Source: Fibrobacter intestinalis (GTDB lineage: Bacteria; Fibrobacterota; Fibrobacteria; Fibrobacterales; Fibrobacteraceae). Taken from it: a stretch of 56,178 bases of DNA. The DNA lies in the NCBI RefSeq assembly GCF_900167415.1, contig NZ_FUWU01000009.1, positions 1 to 56,178 of the forward strand, written 5' to 3'. This document shows, in pieces, positions 44,940 through 53,400 of the stretch; position 1 is the first letter of the stretch; each line of letters starts with the position of its first letter. A model generated the notes under the pieces. It was given only the letters and a program-made list of their open reading frames with translations, searched no databases and was not told the origin of the DNA. A program made the position numbers and the translations under genes.

Positions 44940-47900
44940 ATGCTGGCCAAAGAGCAAAAGGCGAGAGCGAAAGAATTTGTGGAAAAATGGTCCGGAAAAA
45001 ACGACGAAAAGGAGCACTGTCAGCTTTTCTGGATAGACCTTTTGCAGGATGTTTTCGGAATAAAAAATGTCAGCGAGTACATTTCTTTTGAAGATAAAGT
45101 CAAGCTGGGCCACACCAGCTTTATCGATGCGCGGATAAAGTCCGCCAAAGTCCTCATTGAACAGAAATCGGGTTCCGTGGATTTGCGAAGTGCCGCAAAG
45201 CAAAGCGACGGAACGCTTTTGACTCCCTACCAGCAGGCGAAAAGATACGCCAGCGAATTGCCGGTTTCGGAACACCCCCGTTGGATTGTCTGCTGCAACT
45301 TCAAGTCCTTTCTGGTCTATGACATGGACGCCTTAGGGAAGGAGCCCGAAGAAATTTTGCTTGCCGATTTGCCCAAGGAATACAACCGGCTGAATTTCCT
45401 GTTGAACGAGACGAAAGTGAACCTGCAAAGGGAAATGGACATTTCCATCCAGGCGGGGGAGCTGGTGGGTAAAATTTACGATGCCCTTTTCAAAGAGTTC
45501 CCGGACAAAAATTCCATCGTTACCCACCGCAGCATAAACACCTTGTGCGTCAGGCTGGTCTTTTGTCTTTATGCCGAGGATTCCGGCATTTTCGGCCACG
45601 ACATGTTCAGCAACTATGTCAATAGTTTCCATGCGGACAACGTGGACTTGGGGCTTAAGGAATTGTTCAAAATTTTGAACACGAAGGAAGAGTCCCGCAG
45701 CCCCCTGTTGAAAGACAAGCTGAAATGCTTTCCCTACGTGAACGGCGGGCTGTTCGACGATGGGAAACTGGACGAAGATTCCATACTCATTCCGCCATTC
45801 AGCGAAGAAACGAAAAAAGTCCTGGTGGAAGAATGCGGCTTCGGCTTTGACTGGAGCGGCATCAGCCCCACTATTTTCGGCGCCGTTTTTGAATCAACAT
45901 TGAACCCGGAAACCAGGCGCAACGGCGGAATGCACTACACCAGCATCGAAAACATCCACAAGGTCATCGACCCGCTGTTCCTTGGCGGCCTGAACGAAGA
46001 ATTTGAAAGCCTGGTTTCCAAAAAGGGCTTAAGCAGGAAATCGAAGAGGGAGGCCCTGGAAAAATTCCGGGACAAAATTTCGAAGCTGAAATTTCTGGAC
46101 CCCGCCTGCGGCAGCGGCAACTTTCTGACGGAATCCTTTATGAGCTTGCGCAGGCTCGAAAACAAAGTCCTGCGGGAACTGCAAGACGGAAGCAGACAGA
46201 TGGAGCTGGGCGGCGAGTTCTCTCCCGTCAAGGTGAGCATCCACCAGTTTTTCGGCATCGAAATCAACGACTTCGCGGCCACGGTGGCGATGACCGCGCT
46301 ATGGATTGCCGAATGCCAAATGCTGCAGGAAACGGAAGACATCCTGGGCGAAGCATTGGACTTTTTGCCCTTGAAGAATTACGCCAACATTGTTTTAGGG
46401 AACGCCCTGAAAATCGACTGGAAGACGTTGAATGCGAACGAAAGTCTTGGCGGCATCTTTGCCGACGCCGAAAAATCCGAAGACGAAATCCACTACGACT
46501 ACATCATGGGAAATCCGCCGTTCGTGGGATATTCTTTGCAGAGCAAGGGGCAAAAGGAGGATGTGGCATCCATAATGCCCAAAGGAATCAAGAACGTCGA
46601 TTACGTCGCCCTGTGGTACTACAAGGCGGCTCGGCTGATACAAAACACGGCCACGCGCTGCGCCTTCGTTTCCACAAACTCTATCTGCCAAGGCGAGCAG
46701 GTGACGGCGGTTTGGAAGCACTTGTTCGAAGAGCTTGGCATAACCATCGACTTTGCCTACCGCACCTTCCGCTGGGACAGCGAATCGACGCAAAAAGCGC
46801 ACGTCCATTGCGTGATAGTGGGATTTAGCATGGGAGAAGCGGCTCTGGGGAAAGCGGCTCTGGGGGAAGCGGCGTCCTCGCCGCTTAATCTCAAAACATC
46901 ATCAAGCGGCGGGGAAGCCGCTTCTCCTAAACGCATCTTCGACGGCGAAAAAGTAGAGTTCGCCGACAACATCAATGCCTACCTGCTGAATGCGCCGAAC
47001 GTTTGGATTGACAAACGGACAACGCCGCTGTGCGATGTGCCTCAGTTTGTCAGGGGCTGCCAACCTACGGACGACGGCAACCTGATTCTGATGAATGAAG
47101 AAAAAGAGCAATACCTCAAAAATGAGCCGCAGGCCGAAAAGTTCTTGCGCCCGTTCATGATGGGCAAGGATTTCATCGACCGCAAACCCCGTTGGTGCTT
47201 CTGGCTTGTGGAAGCGAACCCCTCCGACTTGCGCAAGTGCCACTCACTGCTTGGACGAATAGAGAACGTGCGGAAATTCCGCCAAAGCAGTACAAAACCC
47301 GCCACCCAAAAGAAAGCCGAAACCCCCACTCTTTTTGACGAGATAAGGGAGCCGCAAAGCGATTATGTAGCCTTACCTACTGTTTCTTCGGAGGGTAGGC
47401 GGTATATACCTATCGATTTTTTACCCAAAGAAGTAATCCCTGGAAACAAAATATATTTTTTGCAAGGGGCGACTCTTTATCACTTCGGCGTGCTCGTGTC
47501 GAGCGTTCACATGGCGTGGATGCGGGCAGTTTGCGGTCGCCTCGAGATGCGATACAACTACTCGAACACAATCGTCTACAACAACTTCCCGTGGCCGGGA
47601 AAAGCGGCTCTGGGGGAAGCGGCGTCTCGCCGCTTGAATAACAATTCTACCCCGGGAGAAGCAACCTCCTCGCCGCTTAATCTCAAAACATCATCAAGCG
47701 GCGGGGACGCCGCTTCTCCTAACTACCTCGAAAAAAGCGCCGAAATCAAAGTCAAGCAGGCCAATCTGCCGCATTGGGAACAGGACGGAACAACGTGTTT
47801 TGTCACCTTCCGCCTTGCCGACGCCATGCCGCAAGAAAAATTGGACGAATGGCGCGCCGAAAAAGAACTCTGGCTCAAGCGAAACCCCGATCCATGGGAC

Positions 47901-48698
47901 ATGGAAACGGAAATCATCTATCACGAGCGCTTTGGCGAACAGATAAACCGCTATCTCGACAGCAACTACGGCTCGTGCGTGCTGCAAGAGCCGCAGATAC
48001 GCAAGATTGTCGAAGACTCCCTCGCGCACTTCGACGGCGAAAGGTATCGTCTGTTCGCGTTTGTGGTGATGCCCAATCATGTGCATGTGCTGTTCACTCC
48101 CATGCCGGGTAACACCATCTCGGACATCCTGCACACATGGAAAAGTTTCACCGCCCATAGCATCAACAAAGCACTCGAACTTTCGGGCCCACTCTGGCAA
48201 AAAGAGTATTGGGACAGATACATCCGCAACGAACGCCAATTCGAACGCACCGTCGATTACATCATAGACAACAATCCCGAATTGGCAAAAATAGGAGAAG
48301 CGGCTCTGGGGGAAGCGGCGTCCCGCCGCTTAAATAGTAAAAACACAGGAGAAGCGGCGTCCCGCCGCTTGAATAACAATTCTACCTCGGAAGAAGCAAC
48401 CTCCTCGCCGTTTAATCTTAAAACATCATCAAGCGGCGGGGACGCCGCTTCTCCTATCTCCCGCACCGCCCAAGCCATCCTCGATGCCCGCGCGCTCTAC
48501 CCGGACTCATCCCTTGCCGACCTCTACGATGAAACCACCATGCCGGTAGAACTGCGAAACGCCCACGAGGCCAACGACCGCGCCGTCATGCAAGCGTACG
48601 GATTCGACCCTAAAATGACCGAAAGCGAAATCGTCGCGGAGTTGTTTAAGATGTACGAGGAGCTGAGTGGAGGGAAGGGATTAGGGATTAGTAATTAG
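44940..48698 (+). CDS. Single-chain type IIG (MmeI-like) restriction-modification enzyme with in-frame RAYT and REP insertions
   Basis: 1252 residues in one frame. Residues 1-160 carry a PD-(D/E)xK nuclease site (D63, E74-Q-K76 in ARIKSAKVLIEQKS). A helical spacer follows, then the N6-adenine methyltransferase with motif I DPACGSGNFL (D387) and motif IV NPPF (525-528), the target-recognition domain (about 665-885) ending YNNFPWPG, and a C-terminal helical domain AQAILDARALYPDSSLADLYD (from about 1173). One chain would both methylate and cut DNA. Two segments do not belong to this family: residues about 631-663 (REP-encoded peptide) and about 887-1172, a REP-flanked transposase domain. Without them about 933 residues remain, close to MmeI-type enzymes. 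No separate methylase or specificity gene is near. Whether the enzyme still works is unknown. Confidence 0.85.
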   Translation: MLAKEQKARAKEFVEKWSGKNDEKEHCQLFWIDLLQDVFGIKNVSEYISFEDKVKLGHTSFIDARIKSAKVLIEQKSGSVDLRSAAKQSDGTLLTPYQQAKRYASELPVSEHPRWIVCCNFKSFLVYDMDALGKEPEEILLADLPKEYNRLNFLLNETKVNLQREMDISIQAGELVGKIYDALFKEFPDKNSIVTHRSINTLCVRLVFCLYAEDSGIFGHDMFSNYVNSFHADNVDLGLKELFKILNTKEESRSPLLKDKLKCFPYVNGGLFDDGKLDEDSILIPPFSEETKKVLVEECGFGFDWSGISPTIFGAVFESTLNPETRRNGGMHYTSIENIHKVIDPLFLGGLNEEFESLVSKKGLSRKSKREALEKFRDKISKLKFLDPACGSGNFLTESFMSLRRLENKVLRELQDGSRQMELGGEFSPVKVSIHQFFGIEINDFAATVAMTALWIAECQMLQETEDILGEALDFLPLKNYANIVLGNALKIDWKTLNANESLGGIFADAEKSEDEIHYDYIMGNPPFVGYSLQSKGQKEDVASIMPKGIKNVDYVALWYYKAARLIQNTATRCAFVSTNSICQGEQVTAVWKHLFEELGITIDFAYRTFRWDSESTQKAHVHCVIVGFSMGEAALGKAALGEAASSPLNLKTSSSGGEAASPKRIFDGEKVEFADNINAYLLNAPNVWIDKRTTPLCDVPQFVRGCQPTDDGNLILMNEEKEQYLKNEPQAEKFLRPFMMGKDFIDRKPRWCFWLVEANPSDLRKCHSLLGRIENVRKFRQSSTKPATQKKAETPTLFDEIREPQSDYVALPTVSSEGRRYIPIDFLPKEVIPGNKIYFLQGATLYHFGVLVSSVHMAWMRAVCGRLEMRYNYSNTIVYNNFPWPGKAALGEAASRRLNNNSTPGEATSSPLNLKTSSSGGDAASPNYLEKSAEIKVKQANLPHWEQDGTTCFVTFRLADAMPQEKLDEWRAEKELWLKRNPDPWDMETEIIYHERFGEQINRYLDSNYGSCVLQEPQIRKIVEDSLAHFDGERYRLFAFVVMPNHVHVLFTPMPGNTISDILHTWKSFTAHSINKALELSGPLWQKEYWDRYIRNERQFERTVDYIIDNNPELAKIGEAALGEAASRRLNSKNTGEAASRRLNNNSTSEEATSSPFNLKTSSSGGDAASPISRTAQAILDARALYPDSSLADLYDETTMPVELRNAHEANDRAVMQAYGFDPKMTESEIVAELFKMYEELSGGKGLGISN
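46832..46928. repeat. In-frame REP doublet in the methyltransferase/recognition region
   Basis: Repeated GAAGCGGCTCTGGGG units lead into hairpin AAGCGGCG-TCCT-CGCCGCTT (46867-46886). A spacer AATCTCAAAACATCATC follows, then the inverse hairpin AAGCGGC-GGGGAA-GCCGCTT plus CTCC (46904-46927). This GGAG..CTCC inverted pair is a REPIN. It is translated as a Gly/Glu/Ala/Ser-rich peptide (GEAALG, EAASSPLNLKTSSSGG) between VIVGFS and KRIFDGEKVEF, which adjoin each other in relatives (family knowledge). Confidence 0.85.
47598..47720. repeat. In-frame REP cluster left of the transposase domain
   Basis: The cluster contains hairpin AAGCGGCG-TCT-CGCCGCTT (47617-47635), a GGAGAAGC half-unit (47655-47662) and hairpin AAGCGGCG-GGGA-CGCCGCTT with CTCC (47696-47719). 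It is translated with the same peptide phase as the 46832 copy (GEAASRRLNNN, TSSPLNLKTSSSGG). It begins right after the recognition-domain end YNNFPWPG. Confidence 0.85.
47721..48291 (+). mobile_element. REP-associated tyrosine transposase (RAYT) domain embedded in frame
   Basis: Residues about 928-1117 of the restriction-modification protein form a complete Y1/HUH single-strand transposase of the RAYT (TnpA-REP) kind. The opening is NLPHWEQDGTTCFVTFRLAD, the metal-binding HUH motif MPNHVHVLF (H1047, H1049) lies in the middle, GPLWQKEYWDRYIRN follows, and FERTVDYIIDNNPE holds the likely nucleophile Y1107. RAYTs act on GGAG/GTAG-headed REP hairpins, exactly the type found on both sides. No ATG or ribosome site precedes the domain in this frame, so it can only be made as part of the fusion, unless a rare internal start is used. 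Confidence 0.88.
48292..48456. repeat. In-frame REP cluster right of the transposase domain
   Basis: Three hairpins lie in the cluster: AAGCGGCG-TCC-CGCCGCTT (48313-48331), GGAG plus the same hairpin (48348-48370), and AAGCGGCG-GGGA-CGCCGCTT with CTCC (48431-48454). Spacers match those at 47598 almost word for word. The cluster is open in the gene's frame and stops just before the conserved C-terminal domain. Confidence 0.85.
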
Positions 48699-49271
48699 CG
48701 ACTAGCGATTAGTGATGAGTGGTTAGAGAAAATAGGAGAAACGACAACAGCCATTTTTTCGTCTTTTGGGGCTTCGACTAAATGAACAAAACCGTTTTTT
48801 CGTCTTTTGGGGTCTCGACTAAATGAACAAAGCCATTTTTTCGTCTTTTGGGGCCTCGACTAAATGAACAAAACCGTTTTTTCGCCTTTTGGAGCCTCGA
48901 CTAAATGAACAAAACTGTTTTTTCTGCCTTTTGGAGCCTCGACTAAATGAATAAAGGCTTTTCCGAAGCTATGACGGTCTTCGTCAAATGGAACATGGAT
49001 TTCTTGACGCTATTTTGAAGTTCGTTAAATGATACAAGAGTCGGTGGGGAGTGGCTATGCTTTTCGGTCGTTTTATTTTCACCGGAATGCGGAACGGATT
49101 CCATGAAGTCCTGTAAAAATAATTTTTATTGGAGGATGATAGTCTTGAAATCTATGTTTATGGCACAAAAGTTGTCTTTGCGGTTGTGGAGGAGGCTTTT
49201 GGGGTTGGACGTTTTGATTTCGCGGGGCAAAATGGGCAATCGGAACAGTTCACATTTCCGCGGGAGTAAAC
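48699..49271. other. Gene-poor region with the 41-bp tandem repeat
   Basis: After a short run of degenerate attagcgactagcgattag repeats (48686-48720) comes the 41-bp tandem array (listed separately). 49039-49271 is unique sequence; it includes a 47-codon open frame (ATG 49136, or TTG 49145 with GGAGG nine bases upstream, to 49279) that overlaps the next gene and is only weakly supported. GGGAG at 49262-49266 serves the next gene. Confidence 0.5.
48751..49038 (+). repeat. 41-bp tandem repeat forming a chain of overlapping mini-ORFs
   Basis: Five close copies start at 48751, 48792, 48833, 48874 and 48915. Two decayed copies at 48957-48997 and 48998-49038 keep the TCG..TAAATG core and the 41-bp phase. 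Each intact unit ends ..TCGACTAAATGAAC.., so an ATG overlaps the preceding TGA (ATGA). Reading from 48782, 48823 and 48864 gives MNKTVFSSFGVSTK, MNKAIFSSFGASTK and MNKTVFSPFGASTK, each followed by the coupled stop/start. From 48905 one inserted base changes the end (MNKTVFSAFWSLD, then TAA next to ATG), and 48947 opens a 23-codon frame. No spacers are present, so this is not a CRISPR. Confidence 0.85.
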
Positions 49272-50015
49272 ATGAATAAAATCAAGACAACATTGCGTGT
49301 TTCAGAAATGGACACGCTTTCCGGTACGTTTGTACGCCTGTATCGGGCCAGCATCCAAGAGAACGAGAGCTTGGCGAAGGACGGGAATCTTGCCGCTTTG
49401 ATGGCGGAGGTGGAGCATTTCTCTTCTGAAATTTCGCTTGCGATCAAGAGCGATCGGGCAGAAAGCTCTCTTGACGAGGCGGATATCGTCCGCGACGAAA
49501 TTGTCAGGGACATTTCCAATCTTCTGACGGGATATGCGTCGATTCCCTTTCCTGAAAAGAAGTCTGCTGCGGTTCGGCTTCTTTCTGTTTTTCAAAAATA
49601 CGGACGCGGGATCACTGTCAAAAGTTATGCGGAGGAATCTTCGCTTATTGAAAGTATGCTGGGGGACTTTTCCTCGGATAGCGCAAAGTCGGATTTGCAG
49701 CTTCTCGAAGGTGTCGGCGAACTCCTCTCTTCGCTCCGTTCCGCTCAAGATGCTTTTCATCAGGCGAACGATGCCTTTACCGCTGCGAAAGTGGCGCAGG
49801 GCGGCTGCGCGTCTAGTGTCAAGAAAAGTCTTCTCGCCTTGCTCAACGGTAGGCTGATTCCTTACTTGAGCGCTCTTGCTTTGGTGCCTGATTATGCGGC
49901 TTTTATCGCCAAATGTATGGCGGAGATTAAGCGGGCGAACTCGTCTTCGGGCGGTCGCGGAAAGCCGGTTGAAGCAAATAATGCGGAGGACGAATTGGAA
50001 ACGCCGCAAGCGTAA
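49272..50015 (+). CDS. Helical protein of unknown function (possibly DUF6261-like)
   Basis: 247 residues, no signal peptide. Mostly helix, with regular Leu/Ala spacing (LFRLYRAS-like opening then MAEVEHFSSEISLAIKS, EADIVRDEIVRDISNLL). The arrangement of a repeated helical core of about 200 residues resembles DUF6261-type proteins of Bacteroidota, but the match is from memory. The C-terminus is polar and Gly/Ser-rich. GGGAG at 49262 gives a good start. A terminator lies 23 bases past the stop, so it is a single-gene unit. Confidence 0.65.
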   Translation: MNKIKTTLRVSEMDTLSGTFVRLYRASIQENESLAKDGNLAALMAEVEHFSSEISLAIKSDRAESSLDEADIVRDEIVRDISNLLTGYASIPFPEKKSAAVRLLSVFQKYGRGITVKSYAEESSLIESMLGDFSSDSAKSDLQLLEGVGELLSSLRSAQDAFHQANDAFTAAKVAQGGCASSVKKSLLALLNGRLIPYLSALALVPDYAAFIAKCMAEIKRANSSSGGRGKPVEANNAEDELETPQA

Positions 50016-50037
50016 TGAACTTTCGCAAAAAGGAAAT

Positions 50038-50067
50038 GGACGGCTTTCGGGCTGTCCGTTCTTTTTT
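50038..50067 (+). terminator. Rho-independent terminator after the helical unknown
   Basis: A 7-bp stem GGACGGC/GCTGTCC (one G-T) with a TTTCGG loop is followed by GTTC and a T6 run. The 200 bases after it contain no supported gene. Confidence 0.75.
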
Positions 50068-50273
50068 GTCGGCGTACGAATTCAGGTGCAGGCGGGAATG
50101 GGGGATTTTAGGAACTGTGCCGCTATTTGGAAAATGCCGGCAACTAGATTTCTCTGATTTCCCATCGTTTTCTTCATCGCGACGAAAGCAATCTCTCTAG
50201 AAACTAATCGTTTATGCGAAAGAATGTTGTAAATTCCGTTCTGTTTCTGAAGAAAAAAATATACTTTTTTTGT

Positions 50274-53200
50274 ATGAAAAAGTCGCTATTGGTACTGCTC
50301 GTTTTGACCGCAATTTCTTTTTCCCAGGAAATGCTTGCCGTTCAAGCCTATGATGAGCAGCCCGATAACGAGTCGTCCCTTACGTTGAGAGTCAAGGTTG
50401 TCAACAATTCTCCACACACATTTGAAAATGTCGAACTTCGCTATTATTTTGCTCCGAAGCAGGGCAAGCAGGTAGTCTTTGAAAATTATTATTTGGCTGG
50501 GGGGGGCGGCCGCCTTGGTCAAGATGGATTCGGCACAATCCTATTTGCAAATTTTGATTCGGGAACTTCGGCCTGGCGAAATGCCCAATCAAAGTGGATT
50601 TAGTATAGGGCTGCATTATTCCGATTGGTCGCCCTGGCAAAAATCCGAGGATTTCAGTTATCCGGGAGTTGGTGTTTTTTCCGAAACACAAAAGATTCCG
50701 CTGTTTATTGACCAGGCCCTTGTGGCGGGACTCACCCCGAACAGTGTAAAAGAATCTCCGGTCATGCTTAGTCTCGTGGCGATTCAGCCGGAAAACGGAA
50801 CGCAGCCAGCTTTTGTTACGATAAAAAACGATGGCCTGCGCACGATTCATTTGGACTCGGTGTTTGTCAAAAAAGGGAATGGAACAAGAGTTGCTGTTAG
50901 TGGGGACAGTCTGATTGTTGGAGGAAAGGCCACATACAAGCTGGATTCCTTAGGACAAAATTTTAGTGGCAGGAATGGGGAACTCTTGTTTAGCGTCGCC
51001 GAAGGTTTCCCTGTGGCTTACGTTTGCTGGGGCGGTAAAGGTGCGCTGACAGACTATGCAGTAGAAAGTGAATTGTGGGAATCGGAGTGCTTGAAAACGA
51101 GTCCAGGTATTGGCGTATATTACAGCGCGGGAGATTTTTATAGGGTCGCTCCCGAAATGTCCGGCAGGAATGGGGATAACTGGCTGCGCTATGGGGCGGC
51201 TGAACTTGATAAGGTCGATGGCGAACTCCCCGATGCAGAACCGATTTCTTTGCAGGATGGTTCTGCGGTGGTTAAGGCGGCCAAAGAACCCATGCACTTT
51301 GCCTGGCATCCGGTTCCGGGTGCTGCACAATACCAATTGGTGGTGGCACGGGCGGCAGATTCCTCTATCGTTTTTGAAAAGACGACCACGAATACCCAGG
51401 AAGATGTTTTGCTGGATGAAGGGGATTACCTTTGGGGTGTGGGAGCTATCAATGAGACTTCTGTTGCCGCAAAAAAATTGAAGGTTGCTGGAAGCGTCTT
51501 TTCTAATTTGCGAAGATATTTGAAAAAACGATTGACGATTCTGCTGGAGTCGTTAAAGTATGCAGAAAGAGTGGAATTAAACGCGCCGCAGCTTGCTGCG
51601 CGAAAGGATACCTACTTGCTGGATTTGAAATGGGGCGAATTGGCTTTAGCACGAGAATGGGACAGACCCCATACCGATATGGCAACGCATCCAAATTATG
51701 ATGACGAGGAAAGTTATCGCTGCTGGGCCGTGGGAGCCAATATTTTGAATCGGTATTATGGGGGAAATTTAACGCAGGATGAAATAAAAATGTATGGGGT
51801 TACATTCAATGAAAATTTTTATGATGTGGAAAATCCTCAATTAGTGGCTTTTTTACATTTTAGTCAAGGTGCTGCGCCTAATGAAACAATAAATGAAGTC
51901 TTGCAATGGACCTTGAACACGAATACACTCAATCGAATTGCCGGAAAAATTTCAGAAAATCTTCTTGTATCCGCTTTGCAGTCACGGCAACTCATTTACA
52001 TGAGCAATGGACCTCACATAATGACTATTGATGCCTATAGAAAAAGGATTGATGGGCAAATCGAAATTCGACTTTTAAATACGGATAATAACGGGACAAT
52101 CGAATGGAGATTGTTGAGCGCGCAAGAATTTGAAGGATTCTGGATTCCCGATGTAACCGACGGAAATGTCCGCATGACGGATCCACGAGTTCATGTGGAT
52201 TCCGATGAAGATGGCATGATGGACTACGATGAAATCGTGCGGTTCCATACAAATCCAAATCTTGTGGACTCCGACGGAGATGGAATTGGCGACAAGACGG
52301 AAATCATGTCGTATACATTTTTAGAAAAAATACCTGATGATAGTGTTTCCGCTATACGGGGTGTAAAAAAAGAAATTTATGCAGATATCGACGGGGATGG
52401 ATTGCGTGCAGAACTGGATGAGGATTCTGATAACGGCGGTTTGTTGGATGGTTTGGAAGATATAAATCACAATGGTATTTTTGAAGAAAATGAAAAAAAT
52501 CCTTTTGATGAAAAGGATGATTTAAGTGCTGTAGATATAAGATTAGACATTCCTCTAGATATAACAATCTTTGCTAATGGAAGAATACGTTTAAATGATT
52601 ATGTTAAATGTTATGACTTATCTTTTAAAGGAGTGAAATATTGCAAGTTTGCTTCGAATTATGTTCCTAATGATTTTGGTATTGTTTTAGGAGTGGGAGT
52701 AACTGTTGACGAATTGTTTGTAAAATCATCAGTATTTATTAGAAATAAGGCTGTTATTTATGGTCATGTTCGTTTCTATACTTTGCCAAATGAAAATGCA
52801 TTTGTAATGTCTCAAAAGGACGCTTATATCAAAAATTCCTTAGTTATAAAAAAATTAAGTCAATTGTGGCCTTTTTCAATGGCTGATTTACCGCCGATGG
52901 AAGATGTTGGTCAAAGGGAAGTGAGGGTGAAATATGGCGAAGTACTGACTTTACAAAGTGGAGATAAATTCAGGAAACTTTCTGTTGCTCCCGGTGGCAC
53001 GTTGCGCGTTCCCATGGGGGAATTCCATTTTGGTGAATTGCAAATGGATGCCAGCAGTCAAATTGAGTATGTAAATCCCGGGTATAAAAGTGTATTCCAT
53101 GTGAACGGATCCTGTATATGGCGCGCTAAATTAAATCGACAAAATAATGTTCAAGATTCTACAATCGCCCGCGGCGTAATGCTTATGCAACATGGCTCCG

Positions 53201-53400
53201 AGACAATGTTTATCGAGGGGGAATGGGCGGGAACGATTCTTGCGCCGAATGCCGATCTGGTATTGGGGCAATCCAATAAAATAGTGTACGGCCGCTTTGC
53301 CGGCAAGAATGTAACCGTTCATCAATTTGCAATTATTTACAAAGTCCCATATTCACCTAAAGAATATTATGATGTGGCTTTGTTTGGGAGGGGAAAATGA
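50274..53400 (+). CDS. Large secreted protein with cysteine-peptidase-like and calcium-binding repeat regions, frameshifted at a G8 tract
   Basis: Read as one gene of about 1040 residues if the G8 tract at 50499-50506 were G7. The 5' frame has a signal peptide (MKKSLLVLLVLTAISFS) and SSLTLRVKVVNNSPHTFENV, and stops at 50603. The 3' frame continues from the tract (LVKMDSAQSYLQILI) to 53400. Order of parts: an N-terminal beta domain, a fibronectin-like segment (PMHFAWHPVPGAAQYQLVVA), a papain/C39-like domain with YRCWAVGANILNRYYGG (Cys about 483) and GPHIMTIDAYR (His about 581), three calcium-binding type-3-style repeats (DSDEDGMMDYDEI, DSDGDGIGDKTEI, DIDGDGLRAELDED), an AT-rich region and a C-terminal beta-structure (MFIEGEWAGTILAPNADLVL). 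A start at 50479 would skip the signal peptide and is less likely. Confidence 0.7.
50499..50506 (+). repeat. G8 homopolymer at the frameshift point
   Basis: Eight Gs between GCT and CGG. With 8 the frame ends about 33 codons later; with 7 (or 10) the long 3' frame is joined. Poly-G tracts of this kind are classic slipped-strand switches, but a sequencing or assembly error is possible. Confidence 0.75.

Noticed and set aside
47721-48291. RAYT as an independent gene
   Set aside because: No ATG or ribosome site opens the frame before the NLPHW start; only a weak TTG in the repeat exists, and the frame is continuous with the restriction-modification gene.
48751-49038. CRISPR array
   Set aside because: Units are directly adjacent with no unique spacers, and no cas genes are in the window.
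50479-53400. Start of the large secreted protein at 50479
   Set aside because: It would remove the signal peptide and begin inside the poly-G region; the upstream frame supplies a proper start at 50274.
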